The position numbers were made by a program, and so were the translations under genes. DNA of 64,000 bases, from the NCBI RefSeq assembly GCF_015680705.1, contig NZ_JADNYP010000011.1, positions 62,001 to 126,000 on the forward strand. The letters are read 5' to 3'. The notes beneath the pieces were generated by a model. That model saw nothing but the letters and a program-made list of their open reading frames with translations. It did not search any database and had not been told where the DNA came from. Shown in pieces: positions 18,083-27,431 of the stretch. How positions within the stretch are numbered: position 1 is the stretch's first letter; every line of letters begins with the position of its first letter. The stretch is from Pseudomonas fulva (GTDB taxonomy: Bacteria > Pseudomonadota > Gammaproteobacteria > Pseudomonadales > Pseudomonadaceae).

Positions 18083-19907
18083 TCTGCCCGGTTCGCCGGC
18101 CTCGGGGCCAGACAGGCCCGTCGGTGCGCCCGACCGGCTGAGCTGGGCCGAGATCCGCCGCCTGGCCTTGCACCACCGCAAGGCCCTGTGGTCGGCCAAC
18201 CTGGTGGCGGTGCTGGCGGCCTTGTGCAGCGTGCCGATCCCGTTGCTGTTGCCGCTGCTGGTCGATGAGGTGCTGCTAGGGCAGGGCGACGCTGCGCTGC
18301 GCTGGATGAACCACCTGTTGCCGGCCCATTGGCAAGTAGCGGCGGGCTATATCGGCCTGATGCTGGCGATCACCTTCTGCCTGCGCCTGGCCGCGCTGGC
18401 GTTCAACGTGGTTCAGGCCAAGCTGTTCGCCGGGCTGGCCAAGGACATCGTCTACCGCTTGCGCATTCGCCTGATCGAGCGGCTCAAGCGTATCTCCCTC
18501 AAGGAATACGAAAGCCTGGGGAGTGGCACCGTGGCCACTCACCTGGTCACCGACCTGGACACCTTGGACAAGTTCGTCGGCGAGACCTTGAGCCGTTTTC
18601 TGGTGGCCATGCTGACCCTCACCGGCACGGCCGCGATCCTGGTCTGGATGCACTGGAAGCTGGCCTTGCTGATCCTGCTGTTCAACCCGCTGGTGATCTA
18701 TTTCACCGTACAGCTGGGCAAGCGCGTCAAGCACCTCAAGAAACTCGAGAACGACAGCACCTCGCGCTTCACCCAAGCACTCACCGAGACCCTCGATGCC
18801 ATCCAGGAAATCCGCGCCGGCAACCGCCAGGGGTATTTCCTCGGGCGCCTGGGGCTGCGCGCCCGCGAAGTGCGCGACCGTGCCGTGGCCTCGCAGTGGA
18901 AGAGCGATGCCAGTGGGCGGGCCAGTGGCCTGCTGTTCCAGTTCGGCATCGATATCTTCCGCGCCGCGGCCATGCTCACGGTGCTGTTCTCGGACCTGTC
19001 CATCGGCCAGATGCTGGCGGTGTTCAGCTACCTGTGGTTCATGATCGGGCCGGTCGAACAGTTGCTCAACCTGCAATACGCCTACTACGCCGCCAGTGGC
19101 GCGCTGGGACGGCTCAACGAGCTGCTTTCACGCGACGACGAGCCACAGTACCCGGCCGCCCGCGATCCCTTCGCCGGGCGTGGCACGGTCGGCATCGAGG
19201 TCAGCGGCCTGCGCTTCGCCTATGCCGACGAGCCGGTGCTCGACCAGCTCGAGCTGGGTATAGCGCCCGGCGAGAAGGTGGCCATCGTCGGTGCCAGCGG
19301 TGGCGGCAAGAGCACCCTGGTGCAATTGCTGCTGGGGCTCTACAGCCCGCAGGCCGGGAGCATCCGCTTCGGTGGCGCCAGCCTGCAGGAGATCGGCCTG
19401 GACACCTTGCGCGAGAACGTCGCGGTGGTGCTGCAGCATCCCGCGCTGTTCAACGACAGCGTGCGCGCCAATCTGGCCATGGGCCGCGATTGCACCGACG
19501 AAGCCTGTTGGGAGGCCTTGCGCATCGCCCAGCTCGAGGCCGTCATCGCCGCGTTGCCGCAGGGGCTGGACAGCGTGGTCGGACGTTCCGGCGTACGCCT
19601 GTCCGGCGGCCAGCGCCAGCGCCTGGCGATCGCCCGCATGGTCCTGGCCGAGCCGAAGGTGGTCATCCTCGACGAGGCGACCTCGGCGCTGGACGCCGCT
19701 ACCGAGTACAACCTGCACCAGGCCCTGGCCCGCTTTCTCAGCGGGCGCACCACGCTGATCATCGCTCATCGGCTGTCGGCGGTTAAGCAGGCCGACCGGG
19801 TCCTGGTGTTCGACGGCGGGCGCGTGGCCGAGGATGGCGACCACCAGCAGCTGATCGCCGACGGAGGGTTGTACGCCAAGCTGTATGGGCATTTGCAGCA
19901 GAGTTGA
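18075..19907 (+). CDS. ABC exporter, fused permease and ATPase
   Basis: A 610-residue half-transporter that works as a homodimer in the inner membrane. Residues about 35-340 carry six membrane helices of the type I exporter fold. Residues about 365-605 form the nucleotide-binding domain with Walker A GASGGGKST, Q-loop VVLQHPALFND, signature LSGGQRQRLAIARM, Walker B VVILDEATSALDA and H-loop IAHRLS. A polar N-terminal stretch of about 25 residues comes first. It is translationally coupled to the preceding DsbA-like gene. The cargo (lipid, peptide or drug) cannot be predicted. Confidence 0.9.
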   Translation: MLDLPGSPASGPDRPVGAPDRLSWAEIRRLALHHRKALWSANLVAVLAALCSVPIPLLLPLLVDEVLLGQGDAALRWMNHLLPAHWQVAAGYIGLMLAITFCLRLAALAFNVVQAKLFAGLAKDIVYRLRIRLIERLKRISLKEYESLGSGTVATHLVTDLDTLDKFVGETLSRFLVAMLTLTGTAAILVWMHWKLALLILLFNPLVIYFTVQLGKRVKHLKKLENDSTSRFTQALTETLDAIQEIRAGNRQGYFLGRLGLRAREVRDRAVASQWKSDASGRASGLLFQFGIDIFRAAAMLTVLFSDLSIGQMLAVFSYLWFMIGPVEQLLNLQYAYYAASGALGRLNELLSRDDEPQYPAARDPFAGRGTVGIEVSGLRFAYADEPVLDQLELGIAPGEKVAIVGASGGGKSTLVQLLLGLYSPQAGSIRFGGASLQEIGLDTLRENVAVVLQHPALFNDSVRANLAMGRDCTDEACWEALRIAQLEAVIAALPQGLDSVVGRSGVRLSGGQRQRLAIARMVLAEPKVVILDEATSALDAATEYNLHQALARFLSGRTTLIIAHRLSAVKQADRVLVFDGGRVAEDGDHQQLIADGGLYAKLYGHLQQS

Positions 19908-20254
19908 AGATCGCAGCGGCTGCAACGGGCTGGCTGGCACGGCCGCCGTGCCGCGATGACCCGTGACACGGGCCCTGTATCCGCCGACCCACCACCGCTT
20001 TACCCCGCTGACACGAACCGCGCGTGCGCCATTGTCTTGCAAGCCTGTCGGATCCTGAGACCGCTGCGCGCCCTATGGCGCCACTGCGGCCTCCTACACA
20101 GCGCTGGACACCCTTCGATTCCCATCCATGATGGCATCCGGACAGTCGGCTGGTCCTCCCATTGATAAAAACCCTCATGCCTCATGGCAAATCGCCTACG
20201 CTGTGCTTTGTTCGGGCTCGCAGAAGCCCTACTTGCCGGCATAACAGGAAGCAC
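19908..20254 (+). other. Intergenic stretch with degenerate REP-like palindromes
   Basis: No gene is visible here. The DNA holds GC-rich imperfect palindromes (CACGGCCGCCGTGCCGCGATGACC and CGCGCCCTATGGCGCCACTGCGGCCTCCTAC regions) that resemble worn REP elements. Short open frames crossing it have no recognisable content. The promoter of the GGDEF-EAL gene must lie at its right end, and AGGAA at 20246-20250 is that gene's ribosome site. Confidence 0.5.
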
Positions 20255-22708
20255 ATGAAGGGAAACAGGACTCTCGAGGCGCCGAAACTGCTGGGTATCA
20301 TCCTGCCGTTCGTCGCCGTTGTGGCATTTCAGGTCTTGTTGGGGAGCCTGAGCCTCTATGCCCTTTCGGCGGTGCGTGCGTACGTGGCCGGGGAAAGCCT
20401 ATGGTCCAAGGGCCAGAAGGATGCCATCTACTACCTCAACCTCTACGCCGAAAGCCAGAACCCGCAGATCCTCGAGCGCTATCGCCAGGCCATTGCCGTG
20501 CCCTGGGGCGGGCATGAGCTGCGCAAGGCGCTGGACCTGCCGACGCCGGACCTGGAGGCCGCCCGCCAGGGCTTCCTGCAAGGCGGCAACCATCCCGACG
20601 ACGTCAACCGGGTCGTCTGGTTCTACCGCAACTTCCGCCACATCAGCTACATGGAACGCGCCGTGGATCGCTGGGCCATGGGCGACATCTACCTGGCCGA
20701 GCTGGACCTGCTGGCCGAGCAGATGCAGGAGGTGTTCGCCGAGGGGCAGGCCGATGCCGCGCAGGTCGCTGCCTGGAAGTCGCGCATCGCGCGGATCAAC
20801 GAATACGTGACCCCTTCGGCCAGGGCCTTCAGCGATGCGCTCGGTGCCGGGTCGCGCAAGTTGCTCGAGGCGTTGCTGATCATCAACCTGGTGACCGCGA
20901 TCTTCCTCATCGCCATCGCCTGGCGCCGATCGGCGCGCCTGCTGTCGCAGCGCCAGGCCTTCGCCGACGCCTTGCAGCAGGAAAAGGAGCGCGCCCAGAT
21001 CACCCTGGAGTCGATCGGCGACGCGGTCATCACCACCGACGTGGCGGGCAACATCGCCTACATGAACCCCGCCGCCGAACAGCTCACCCACTGGAACGCC
21101 GAACATGCCGGCGGCCTGCCGCTCGCGGCATTGTTCAGCCTGCTCGACGAACAGTCCGCCGATGGCAATCAGAACCTGGTGGATCAGGTGCTGCAAGGCA
21201 ACCTCAAGGGCGGGACCGAGCATACCCGGCTGATCCAGCGTCTGGACGGCAGTACCGTTTCGGTCAACCTGGTCGGCTCGCCAATCCTCACCGACGGGCA
21301 GGTCAGCGGCATCGTCCTGGTGCTGCACGACATGACCCAGGAGCGCCAGTACATCGCCAACCTGTCCTGGCAGGCGACCCACGATGCCCTGACGGGCCTG
21401 GCCAACCGCCGCGAGTTCGAATACCGCCTGGAGCTGGCCCTCAATGCCCTGGCGCGCGCGCCGGGCAAGTGCACCTTGATGTTCCTCGACCTGGACCAGT
21501 TCAAGGTGGTCAACGACACCTGTGGCCATGCCGCCGGCGACGAGCTGCTGCGGCATATCTGCGCGGTGCTGCAGGCCGGGCTGCGCGAAGGCGACACGCT
21601 GGCGCGCCTGGGCGGCGACGAATTCGGCGTGCTGCTGGAGAACTGCCCGCCGGAGCAGGCCGAGAAGATCGCCGAGTACCTGCGCCAGTCGGTGCAGAAC
21701 CTGCCGTTCATCTGGAAGGGTCGGCCATTCATCACCACGGTCAGCGTCGGTCTGGTGCATATCGTGCAAGGCCCCAACACCCTCGAATCGTCCCTGCGAG
21801 CCGCCGACATGGCCTGCTACATGGCCAAAGAGAAGGGCCGCAACCGCGTGCAGGTCTATCATGTCGACGACAGCGAGCTGTCCAACCGCTTCGGTGAAAT
21901 GGCCTGGATCCAGCGCCTTCACGTTGCTCTCGAAGAAGAGCGCCTGTGCCTTTATGCCCAGGAGATCGCCCCGCTCGGCCCGAACCTCGGCGGCAGCCAT
22001 GTGGAGATCCTGCTGCGCCTGGAGGACGAGAACGGGCGAACCGTGATGCCGGGCAACTTCATCCCCGCGGCCGAGCGCTACGGCTTGATGACCGCCCTGG
22101 ACCGCTGGGTGGTGCGCCGGGTGTTCCAGACTATTCGCCAGTGCCTTGACGAAGGTCATGAAGACCTGGCCATGTGTGCCATTAATCTCTCCGGCACCAG
22201 CATTGGCGATGACAAGTTCCTCGACTACCTGGAGCGGCAATTCAGCGAGTTCAGGATCCCCGCGCGGATGATCTGCTTTGAGATCACCGAGACCAGCGCG
22301 ATCGCCAACCTCGGCAGTGCCATCCGCTTCATCAACCAGCTCAAGGGGCTGGGATGCCAGTTTTCCCTGGACGATTTCTGCGCCGGCATGTCCTCGTTCG
22401 GCTACCTCAAGCACCTGCCGGTGGACTTCCTGAAGATCGACGGCAGCTTCGTCAAGGACATGCTGGACGACCCGGTCAACCGGGCCATGGTCGAGGTGAT
22501 CAACCATATCGGGCATGTGATGGGCAAGCGCACCATCGCCGAATTCGTCGAGACACCGCTGATCGAGCAGGCACTGCAGGAGATCGGCGTGGATTACGCA
22601 CAGGGTTACCTGATCGAGCGGCCACAGGTGTTCACCTGTGCCAGCCTGCACCGTCAACGGGCTGCCGCGCGATCCTTGTTGCAGAGAGCACCAGGGACTT
22701 TTCGTTGA
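20255..22708 (+). CDS. Membrane GGDEF-EAL protein with PAS domain (c-di-GMP turnover)
   Basis: An 817-residue inner-membrane protein. A first membrane helix (LLGIILPFVAVVAFQVLL) and a second near residue 215 enclose a periplasmic sensor domain. A PAS domain follows (ITLESIGDAVITTDVAGNIAYMN), then a diguanylate cyclase domain with an intact GGDEF (ARLGGDEFGVLL) and an upstream REGD inhibitory site five residues before it. The C-terminal EAL domain keeps the catalytic acids (HVEILLR, CFEITET, SLDDFCAGMSSF, LKIDGSF, IAEFVE), with EIL in place of EAL. Both activities look possible. The start at 20255 was preferred over 20162 because of the AGGAA site. Confidence 0.92.
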   Translation: MKGNRTLEAPKLLGIILPFVAVVAFQVLLGSLSLYALSAVRAYVAGESLWSKGQKDAIYYLNLYAESQNPQILERYRQAIAVPWGGHELRKALDLPTPDLEAARQGFLQGGNHPDDVNRVVWFYRNFRHISYMERAVDRWAMGDIYLAELDLLAEQMQEVFAEGQADAAQVAAWKSRIARINEYVTPSARAFSDALGAGSRKLLEALLIINLVTAIFLIAIAWRRSARLLSQRQAFADALQQEKERAQITLESIGDAVITTDVAGNIAYMNPAAEQLTHWNAEHAGGLPLAALFSLLDEQSADGNQNLVDQVLQGNLKGGTEHTRLIQRLDGSTVSVNLVGSPILTDGQVSGIVLVLHDMTQERQYIANLSWQATHDALTGLANRREFEYRLELALNALARAPGKCTLMFLDLDQFKVVNDTCGHAAGDELLRHICAVLQAGLREGDTLARLGGDEFGVLLENCPPEQAEKIAEYLRQSVQNLPFIWKGRPFITTVSVGLVHIVQGPNTLESSLRAADMACYMAKEKGRNRVQVYHVDDSELSNRFGEMAWIQRLHVALEEERLCLYAQEIAPLGPNLGGSHVEILLRLEDENGRTVMPGNFIPAAERYGLMTALDRWVVRRVFQTIRQCLDEGHEDLAMCAINLSGTSIGDDKFLDYLERQFSEFRIPARMICFEITETSAIANLGSAIRFINQLKGLGCQFSLDDFCAGMSSFGYLKHLPVDFLKIDGSFVKDMLDDPVNRAMVEVINHIGHVMGKRTIAEFVETPLIEQALQEIGVDYAQGYLIERPQVFTCASLHRQRAAARSLLQRAPGTFR

Positions 22709-22734
22709 CACCACAAGGAACCAAGGAGCTGATA

Positions 22735-23523
22735 GTGAAAGATGCATTCGTCCGAGTCGGGCCGTTGATGGACCCGACCAGTTATCCCGCCTGGGCCCAG
22801 CGACTGCTCGAGGACTGCCATGAAAGCAAGCGCCGCGTGGTCGAACACGAGTTCTACCAGCGCTTGCGCGATAATCGCCTCAAGCCCGCGACCATCCGTC
22901 AGTACCTGATCGGTGGCTGGCCGGTGGTCGAGCAGTTCTCGCTGTACATGGCCCACAACCTGACCAAGACCCGCTACGCCCGCCATCCTGGGGAGGATAT
23001 GGCGCGCCGCTGGCTGATGCGCAACATTCGCGTCGAACTCAACCATGCCGACTACTGGTTGCACTGGTGCCAGGCCCACGGCGTCAGCCTGGCCGACCTG
23101 CAGGCGCAAGACGTGCCGCTGGAGCTCAATGCGCTGAATGACTGGTGCTGGCGGGTCTGTACCACCGAATCGCTGGTGGTGGCGGTGGCCGCGACCAACT
23201 ACGCCATCGAAGGGGCGACCGGCGAATGGTCGGCGGTGGTCTGCTCCACCGACACCTACGCTCAGGCCTTCCCCGAGCAAGGGCGCAAGCGCGCGATGAA
23301 GTGGCTGAAGATGCATGCCCATTATGACGACACCCATCCATGGGAAGCGCTGGAGATCATCTGCACCCTGGCCGGCGAGCATCCCTCGCAGGCGCTGTGC
23401 GACGAGCTGCGCAAGGCCATCTGCAAGAGCTACGACTGCATGTTCCTGTTCCTGGAACGCTGCATGCAGCTCGAGCAGCGCCAGGGCGAGCGTGTCCGCC
23501 CGGCCGCCCTGGTGGCCAGCTGA
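22735..23523 (+). CDS. TenA/PqqC-fold (heme-oxygenase-like) protein, possible metalloenzyme
   Basis: A 262-residue all-helical protein. The GTG at 22735 is preceded by AAGGAG at six bases, which fixes the start although the frame is open far upstream through the GGDEF-EAL gene. It belongs to the TenA/THI-4/PqqC superfamily by HEFYQRLRDN, IRQYLIGGWPVVEQF and VELNHADYWLHW. Near the C-terminus His194, Asp198 and His201 are spaced H-x3-D-x2-H, the arrangement of the last metal-binding helix in heme-oxygenase-like diiron enzymes. It is therefore not safe to call it a thiaminase or a regulator. It follows the c-di-GMP gene by 26 bases and may share its transcript. Confidence 0.72.
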   Translation: MKDAFVRVGPLMDPTSYPAWAQRLLEDCHESKRRVVEHEFYQRLRDNRLKPATIRQYLIGGWPVVEQFSLYMAHNLTKTRYARHPGEDMARRWLMRNIRVELNHADYWLHWCQAHGVSLADLQAQDVPLELNALNDWCWRVCTTESLVVAVAATNYAIEGATGEWSAVVCSTDTYAQAFPEQGRKRAMKWLKMHAHYDDTHPWEALEIICTLAGEHPSQALCDELRKAICKSYDCMFLFLERCMQLEQRQGERVRPAALVAS

Positions 23524-23525
23524 AA

Positions 23526-24266
23526 CTACTGGGCGTTGAACGCCTGGCCGTTGATGCCGCTGCTGTCGGGACCCATCAGGTACAGGTAGACCGGCATGAT
23601 CTGTTCGGGCAACGGGTTGTCCTGGGGGTTCTCGGCAGGGTAGGCCTGGGCGCGCATGGAGGTTCGGGTGGCGCCTGGGTTGATGCTGTTCGAGCGTACC
23701 GGGGCGACGCCTTCGAGTTCGTCGGCGAGCGTCTGCATCAAGCCCTCGGTGGCGAACTTCGACACGCCATAGGCGCCCCAGTGGGCGCGGCCCTTGCGGC
23801 CGACGCTGCTGGAGGTGAATACCACCGAGGCATCCTCGGACAGCTTGAGCAAAGGCAGCAGGGTGCTGGTGAGCATGAACGTCGCGTTGACGTTGATGTG
23901 CATCACGCGCATGAAGTCCTCGCCTGACAACTGCTCCTGCGGCGTGCGCGGGCCGATGATCGAGGCGTTGTTGAGCAGGCCATCCAGCCGGCCGAACTGC
24001 TCCTCGATCATCGCCGCCAGTTCGTTGTAGTGATGCGACTGGGCCGTCTCCAGGTTGAACGGGATGACCACCGGCTGCGCGTGGCCATCCGCCTCGATCT
24101 GGTCGTAGACCTGGTTGAGGTTGGCCTCGGTCTTGCCCAGCAGCAGCACGGTGGCGCCATGCGCCGCGTAGGCCCTGGCCGCCGCTGCGCCGATGCCGCG
24201 ACCGGCGCCGGTGACCAGGATCACCCGACCCTTGAGCAGGTCGGGGCGAGCGGTGTAGTCGAACAT
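23526..24266 (-). CDS. Short-chain dehydrogenase/reductase, YciK type
   Basis: A 246-residue SDR with the NAD(P)-binding TGAGRGIGAAAA, the NNASIIG strand, the catalytic serine in VVFTSSSVGRKG and the YGVSK tyrosine-lysine pair. It begins MFDYTARPDLLKGRVILVTG, the usual YciK N-terminus, after an AGGA ribosome site. A start 24 codons upstream was rejected. In Pseudomonas this gene regularly lies in the mupP-ubiG neighbourhood, and the same strand and order are kept here with a 121-base gap from mupP. The physiological substrate is unknown. Confidence 0.9.
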   Translation of the reverse strand: MFDYTARPDLLKGRVILVTGAGRGIGAAAARAYAAHGATVLLLGKTEANLNQVYDQIEADGHAQPVVIPFNLETAQSHHYNELAAMIEEQFGRLDGLLNNASIIGPRTPQEQLSGEDFMRVMHINVNATFMLTSTLLPLLKLSEDASVVFTSSSVGRKGRAHWGAYGVSKFATEGLMQTLADELEGVAPVRSNSINPGATRTSMRAQAYPAENPQDNPLPEQIMPVYLYLMGPDSSGINGQAFNAQ

Positions 24267-24387
24267 GTCGTCTGTCCTCGAAAATCGGTGGCTGGCTGGC
24301 CTTGGGGGCGCAAAGCGGGCCGAAGACCAGTCAACCACTCAGGAAACCAGGGCTGCCGCCAATGGCAGCCCTCTCGAACATTACCTC

Positions 24388-25059
24388 TCAGCACCCACAC
24401 AATGCGCTGTCGATCACTCGGCGCAGGTCCAGCGGCTGGTCCACCACCACGTCGGCGCCCCAGTTGTCGGGATTGTCCTGCGGATGGATGTAACCGTAGC
24501 GCACCGCCGCCGTGCGGGTGCCGGCGGCGCGGCCGGACTCGATGTCGCGCAGGTCGTCGCCGACGAACAGCACGCTGGCCGGGTCCAGCTGCAGGGTCTT
24601 GCAGGCGAGGATCAGCGGCTCGGGGTCGGGCTTGCTGTTCTTCACGTGGTCCGGGCACACCAGCAGCGCCGAGCGCTCGGCCAGGCCCAGGCGCTGCATG
24701 ATCGGTTCGGCGAAGCGCACCGGCTTGTTGGTCACCACGCCCCACGGCAGCTTGCCGTGCTCGATGTCGGCCAGCAGACGCTCCATGCCATCGAACAGCC
24801 GGGTATGCACGGCGCAATCGCGCTGGTAGCGCTCGAGGAATTCCAGGCGCAGGGCCTCGAAGCCTTCCGCGTCCGGGTGCATGCCGAAGGTGCTCGCCAC
24901 CATCGCCCGCGCCCCACCGGAGATCACCCCGCGGATCAGCGAGTCGTCGACCGCTGGCAGGCCACGGTCGGCGAGCATCGCCTGGCAGATGGCGATGAAG
25001 TCCGGCGCCGTGTCGAGCAAGGTGCCGTCCATGTCGAATAGTACTGCTCGCAGGCGCAT
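24388..25059 (-). CDS. mupP: N-acetylmuramic acid 6-phosphate phosphatase
   Basis: A 223-residue HAD phosphatase starting [17 protein letters not shown] (nucleophile Asp9, acid Asp11), with VVTNKP and the SKPDPEPL / [11 protein letters not shown] motifs. Older annotations call it phosphoglycolate phosphatase (Gph). In P. putida and P. aeruginosa the gene directly after ubiG is MupP, which dephosphorylates MurNAc-6-P in the peptidoglycan recycling bypass (AmgK-MurU) that underlies intrinsic fosfomycin resistance, and position and sequence both fit. It starts two bases after the ubiG stop, so they are one operon. Confidence 0.9.
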   Translation of the reverse strand: MRLRAVLFDMDGTLLDTAPDFIAICQAMLADRGLPAVDDSLIRGVISGGARAMVASTFGMHPDAEGFEALRLEFLERYQRDCAVHTRLFDGMERLLADIEHGKLPWGVVTNKPVRFAEPIMQRLGLAERSALLVCPDHVKNSKPDPEPLILACKTLQLDPASVLFVGDDLRDIESGRAAGTRTAAVRYGYIHPQDNPDNWGADVVVDQPLDLRRVIDSALCGC

Positions 25060-25061
25060 GC

Positions 25062-25760
25062 TCACTCCTCGCGCAAGGTCTGGATCATGTAGTTGACGTC
25101 CACGTCGCTGGTGAGCTTGTAGTGCTTGGTCAGCGGGTTGTAGGTCAGGCCGATGATGTCCTTGACCTGCAGGCCGGCATCGCGGCTCCAGACTCCCAGC
25201 TCGGATGGCCGGATGAACTTCTTGAAGTCGTGCGTGCCACGCGGCAGCAGCTTCATGACGTACTCGGCGCCGATGATCGCGAACAGGTAAGCCTTGGGGT
25301 TGCGGTTGATGGTCGAGAAGAACACCTGGCCGCCCGGCTTGACCAGGCGCTGGCAGGCACGGATCACCGAGGACGGGTCTGGCACGTGCTCGAGCATCTC
25401 CAGGCAGGTGACCACGTCGAACTGGCCGGGCATTTCCGCGGCCAGGGCCTCGGCCGTCACCTGGCGGTACTCGACTTGCACGCCGGATTCGAGCTGGTGC
25501 AAGCGCGCGACCGCCAGCGGCGCCTCGCCCATGTCGATGCCGGTGACGCTGGCGCCGCGCAAGGCCATGGCCTCGCTGAGGATGCCGCCACCGCAGCCGA
25601 CGTCCAGGACCTGCTTGCCGGCCAGGCCGACACGCTCGTCGATCCAGTTGACCCGCAGCGGGTTGATGTCGTGCAGCGGCTTGAACTCGCTTTCGCGGTC
25701 CCACCAGCGATGGGCCAGGGCCTCGAATTTGGCGATTTCGGCGTGATCGACGTTGCTCAT
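25062..25760 (-). CDS. ubiG: Ubiquinone biosynthesis O-methyltransferase
   Basis: A 232-residue SAM-dependent enzyme that performs both O-methylations of ubiquinone synthesis. The SAM motif [16 protein letters not shown] is intact, followed by [31 protein letters not shown] and the family-specific [19 protein letters not shown] and [17 protein letters not shown]. The start [21 protein letters not shown] is canonical and follows AGAGGA. The operon continues into mupP. Confidence 0.96.
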   Translation of the reverse strand: MSNVDHAEIAKFEALAHRWWDRESEFKPLHDINPLRVNWIDERVGLAGKQVLDVGCGGGILSEAMALRGASVTGIDMGEAPLAVARLHQLESGVQVEYRQVTAEALAAEMPGQFDVVTCLEMLEHVPDPSSVIRACQRLVKPGGQVFFSTINRNPKAYLFAIIGAEYVMKLLPRGTHDFKKFIRPSELGVWSRDAGLQVKDIIGLTYNPLTKHYKLTSDVDVNYMIQTLREE

Positions 25761-25828
25761 GGAACAATCCTCTGAAACTTCGGTAAATAGGTGGCACGGG
25801 CTGGCAGCCGCGGCTGCCAGCCGATCAT

Positions 25829-27154
25829 TCATTGGTCGCGTCCGCCGATCCTCGCGCCCCAGGCGCGGGCGCTGTCGATCAGGGCGGCTTCGTCCATGCG
25901 CAGCAGGCGACCGTCCTCGAGCAATTGCCGGCCCGCCACCCAGACGTGGCGGACACGATCACGCCCGGTGGCATAGATCAGCTGCGAGACCGGGTCGTGG
26001 ACCGGCTGCTGGGCCAGCCCGGAGAGGTCGAAGACCACCAGGTCGGCCGCCTTGCCGCGCTCCAGCGAGCCGGTGATGCCGTCCAGGCCCAGCGCCCTCG
26101 CGCCATTGAGCGTGGCCATGCGCAAGGCGCGGTGGGCGTCCAGGGCCGTGGCCGAGCCGGCGACCGCCTTGGCCAGGAGCGCGGCGGTACGGGTTTCGCC
26201 GAGCAGGTCCAGGTCGTTGTTGCTGGCCGCGCCATCGGTACCTATGGCCACGTTGACCCCGGCCTGCCACAGGCGTTCCACCGGGCAGAAGCCGCTGGCC
26301 AGCTTGAGGTTGGACTCGGGGCAGTGCACCACGCTGGTATTGCTCTCCACCAAAAGGGCCAGGTCATCGTCGCTGACCTGGGTCACATGCACCGCCTGCA
26401 GGCGCGGACCGAGCAGGCCCAGGCGTGCCAGCCGGGCCAGCGGGCGCTCGCCGCGCTCGGCCAGCGACTGCTCGACTTCGTCGGCGGTCTCGTGCAGGTG
26501 CATCTGCAGCGGCGCGTCTAGCTGGTCGGCGATCACCCGGATCTTTTCCAGGCTCTCGTCGCCCACCGTGTAGGGCGCATGCGGGCCCAGGGCGATGCCG
26601 ATGCGCGGATGGTGGCGCAGGTCGCCGAACAGCTCGACGGCCAGGTTCAGGCTCTCGTCGAGCGTCCGCGCGCCAGGGATGGGAAAGTCCAGCAGCGGTA
26701 CCGCGACCTGCGCGCGCATGCCGCTGCGGTGGATGCTGTCGCAGGCCTCGCGGGGGAAGAAGTACATGTCGGCGAAGCAGGTGATACCGCCCTTGAGCTG
26801 CTCGGCGATGGCCAGCTCGGTGCCGTCGCGCACGAACGCTTCGTCGACCCAGCGCGCCTCGGCCGGCCAGATGTGTTGCTTCAGCCAGGTCATCAGCGGC
26901 AGATCGTCGGCCAGCCCTCTAAACAGCGTCATCGCCGCGTGGCCATGGGCGTTGATCAGGCCGGGCGCCAGCAGGCAGCCTGGCAGCTCGCGCACCTCGA
27001 GGGCGGCCGGCGCCTGCTCGCGCGGCCCGATCCAGTCGATGCAGTCGCCACGCAGGCCCAGCCCATGTCCCTGCAACACCACGCCGGCCGGTTCGACCGG
27101 CACCAGCCAGTCGGGCAACAGCAGCAGGTCGAGGGGAGGGGAGGCATTGGGCAT
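25829..27154 (-). CDS. 5-methylthioadenosine/S-adenosylhomocysteine deaminase (TRZ/ATZ amidohydrolase)
   Basis: A 441-residue metal-dependent deaminase. It has the amidohydrolase ligands HxH ([15 protein letters not shown]), the MHLHETADE and VHVTQVSD strands, and the active aspartate in [14 protein letters not shown]. The P. aeruginosa enzyme at this locus deaminates 5-methylthioadenosine to methylthioinosine, and the divergent mtnA-like gene fits a nucleoside-salvage context. All catalytic residues look intact, unlike those of its neighbour. It ends about 70 bases before ubiG on the same strand and may feed into that operon. Confidence 0.88.
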   Translation of the reverse strand: MPNASPPLDLLLLPDWLVPVEPAGVVLQGHGLGLRGDCIDWIGPREQAPAALEVRELPGCLLAPGLINAHGHAAMTLFRGLADDLPLMTWLKQHIWPAEARWVDEAFVRDGTELAIAEQLKGGITCFADMYFFPREACDSIHRSGMRAQVAVPLLDFPIPGARTLDESLNLAVELFGDLRHHPRIGIALGPHAPYTVGDESLEKIRVIADQLDAPLQMHLHETADEVEQSLAERGERPLARLARLGLLGPRLQAVHVTQVSDDDLALLVESNTSVVHCPESNLKLASGFCPVERLWQAGVNVAIGTDGAASNNDLDLLGETRTAALLAKAVAGSATALDAHRALRMATLNGARALGLDGITGSLERGKAADLVVFDLSGLAQQPVHDPVSQLIYATGRDRVRHVWVAGRQLLEDGRLLRMDEAALIDSARAWGARIGGRDQ

Positions 27155-27185
27155 GCGCGAGCTACCTGGGTCTTTGGGTCTATTA

Positions 27186-27341
27186 GACTTTGTACGAAAA
27201 GTGCCTGCGCGACGATCAGGCTACGTTGCAAACAGGCTTGGAATGCTCATTTACAACCAGTGAAGTCGAGCGCGACCCCGGCCGTTGCTCGCCTGTTTTC
27301 GCCTTGCCTGACCGCCGCTCGGCGACTTTTCGTACAAAGCC
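27186..27341. repeat. MITE-like palindromic repeat, copy 1
   Basis: A roughly 156-base element bounded by a perfect 15-base terminal inverted repeat, CTTTGTACGAAAAGT at 27188-27202 and its complement at 27325-27339. The similarity of the two arms continues imperfectly inward for about 50 bases each (GATCAGGC and ACAGGC blocks on both sides), so the whole is a large palindrome with a unique centre. It has no coding capacity. A second, inverted copy lies at 28519-28660 on the other side of the mtnA-like gene. It fits a non-autonomous (MITE-type) element. Confidence 0.8.
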
Positions 27342-27431
27342 TGGTGGCGTGAAACGCAGTATACCCGAGCGCCTGAGGCTGAGGGTCGCTATAATCGCCG
27401 GCTTTTGCATTCCGGAACACGGGGAGAAGCG

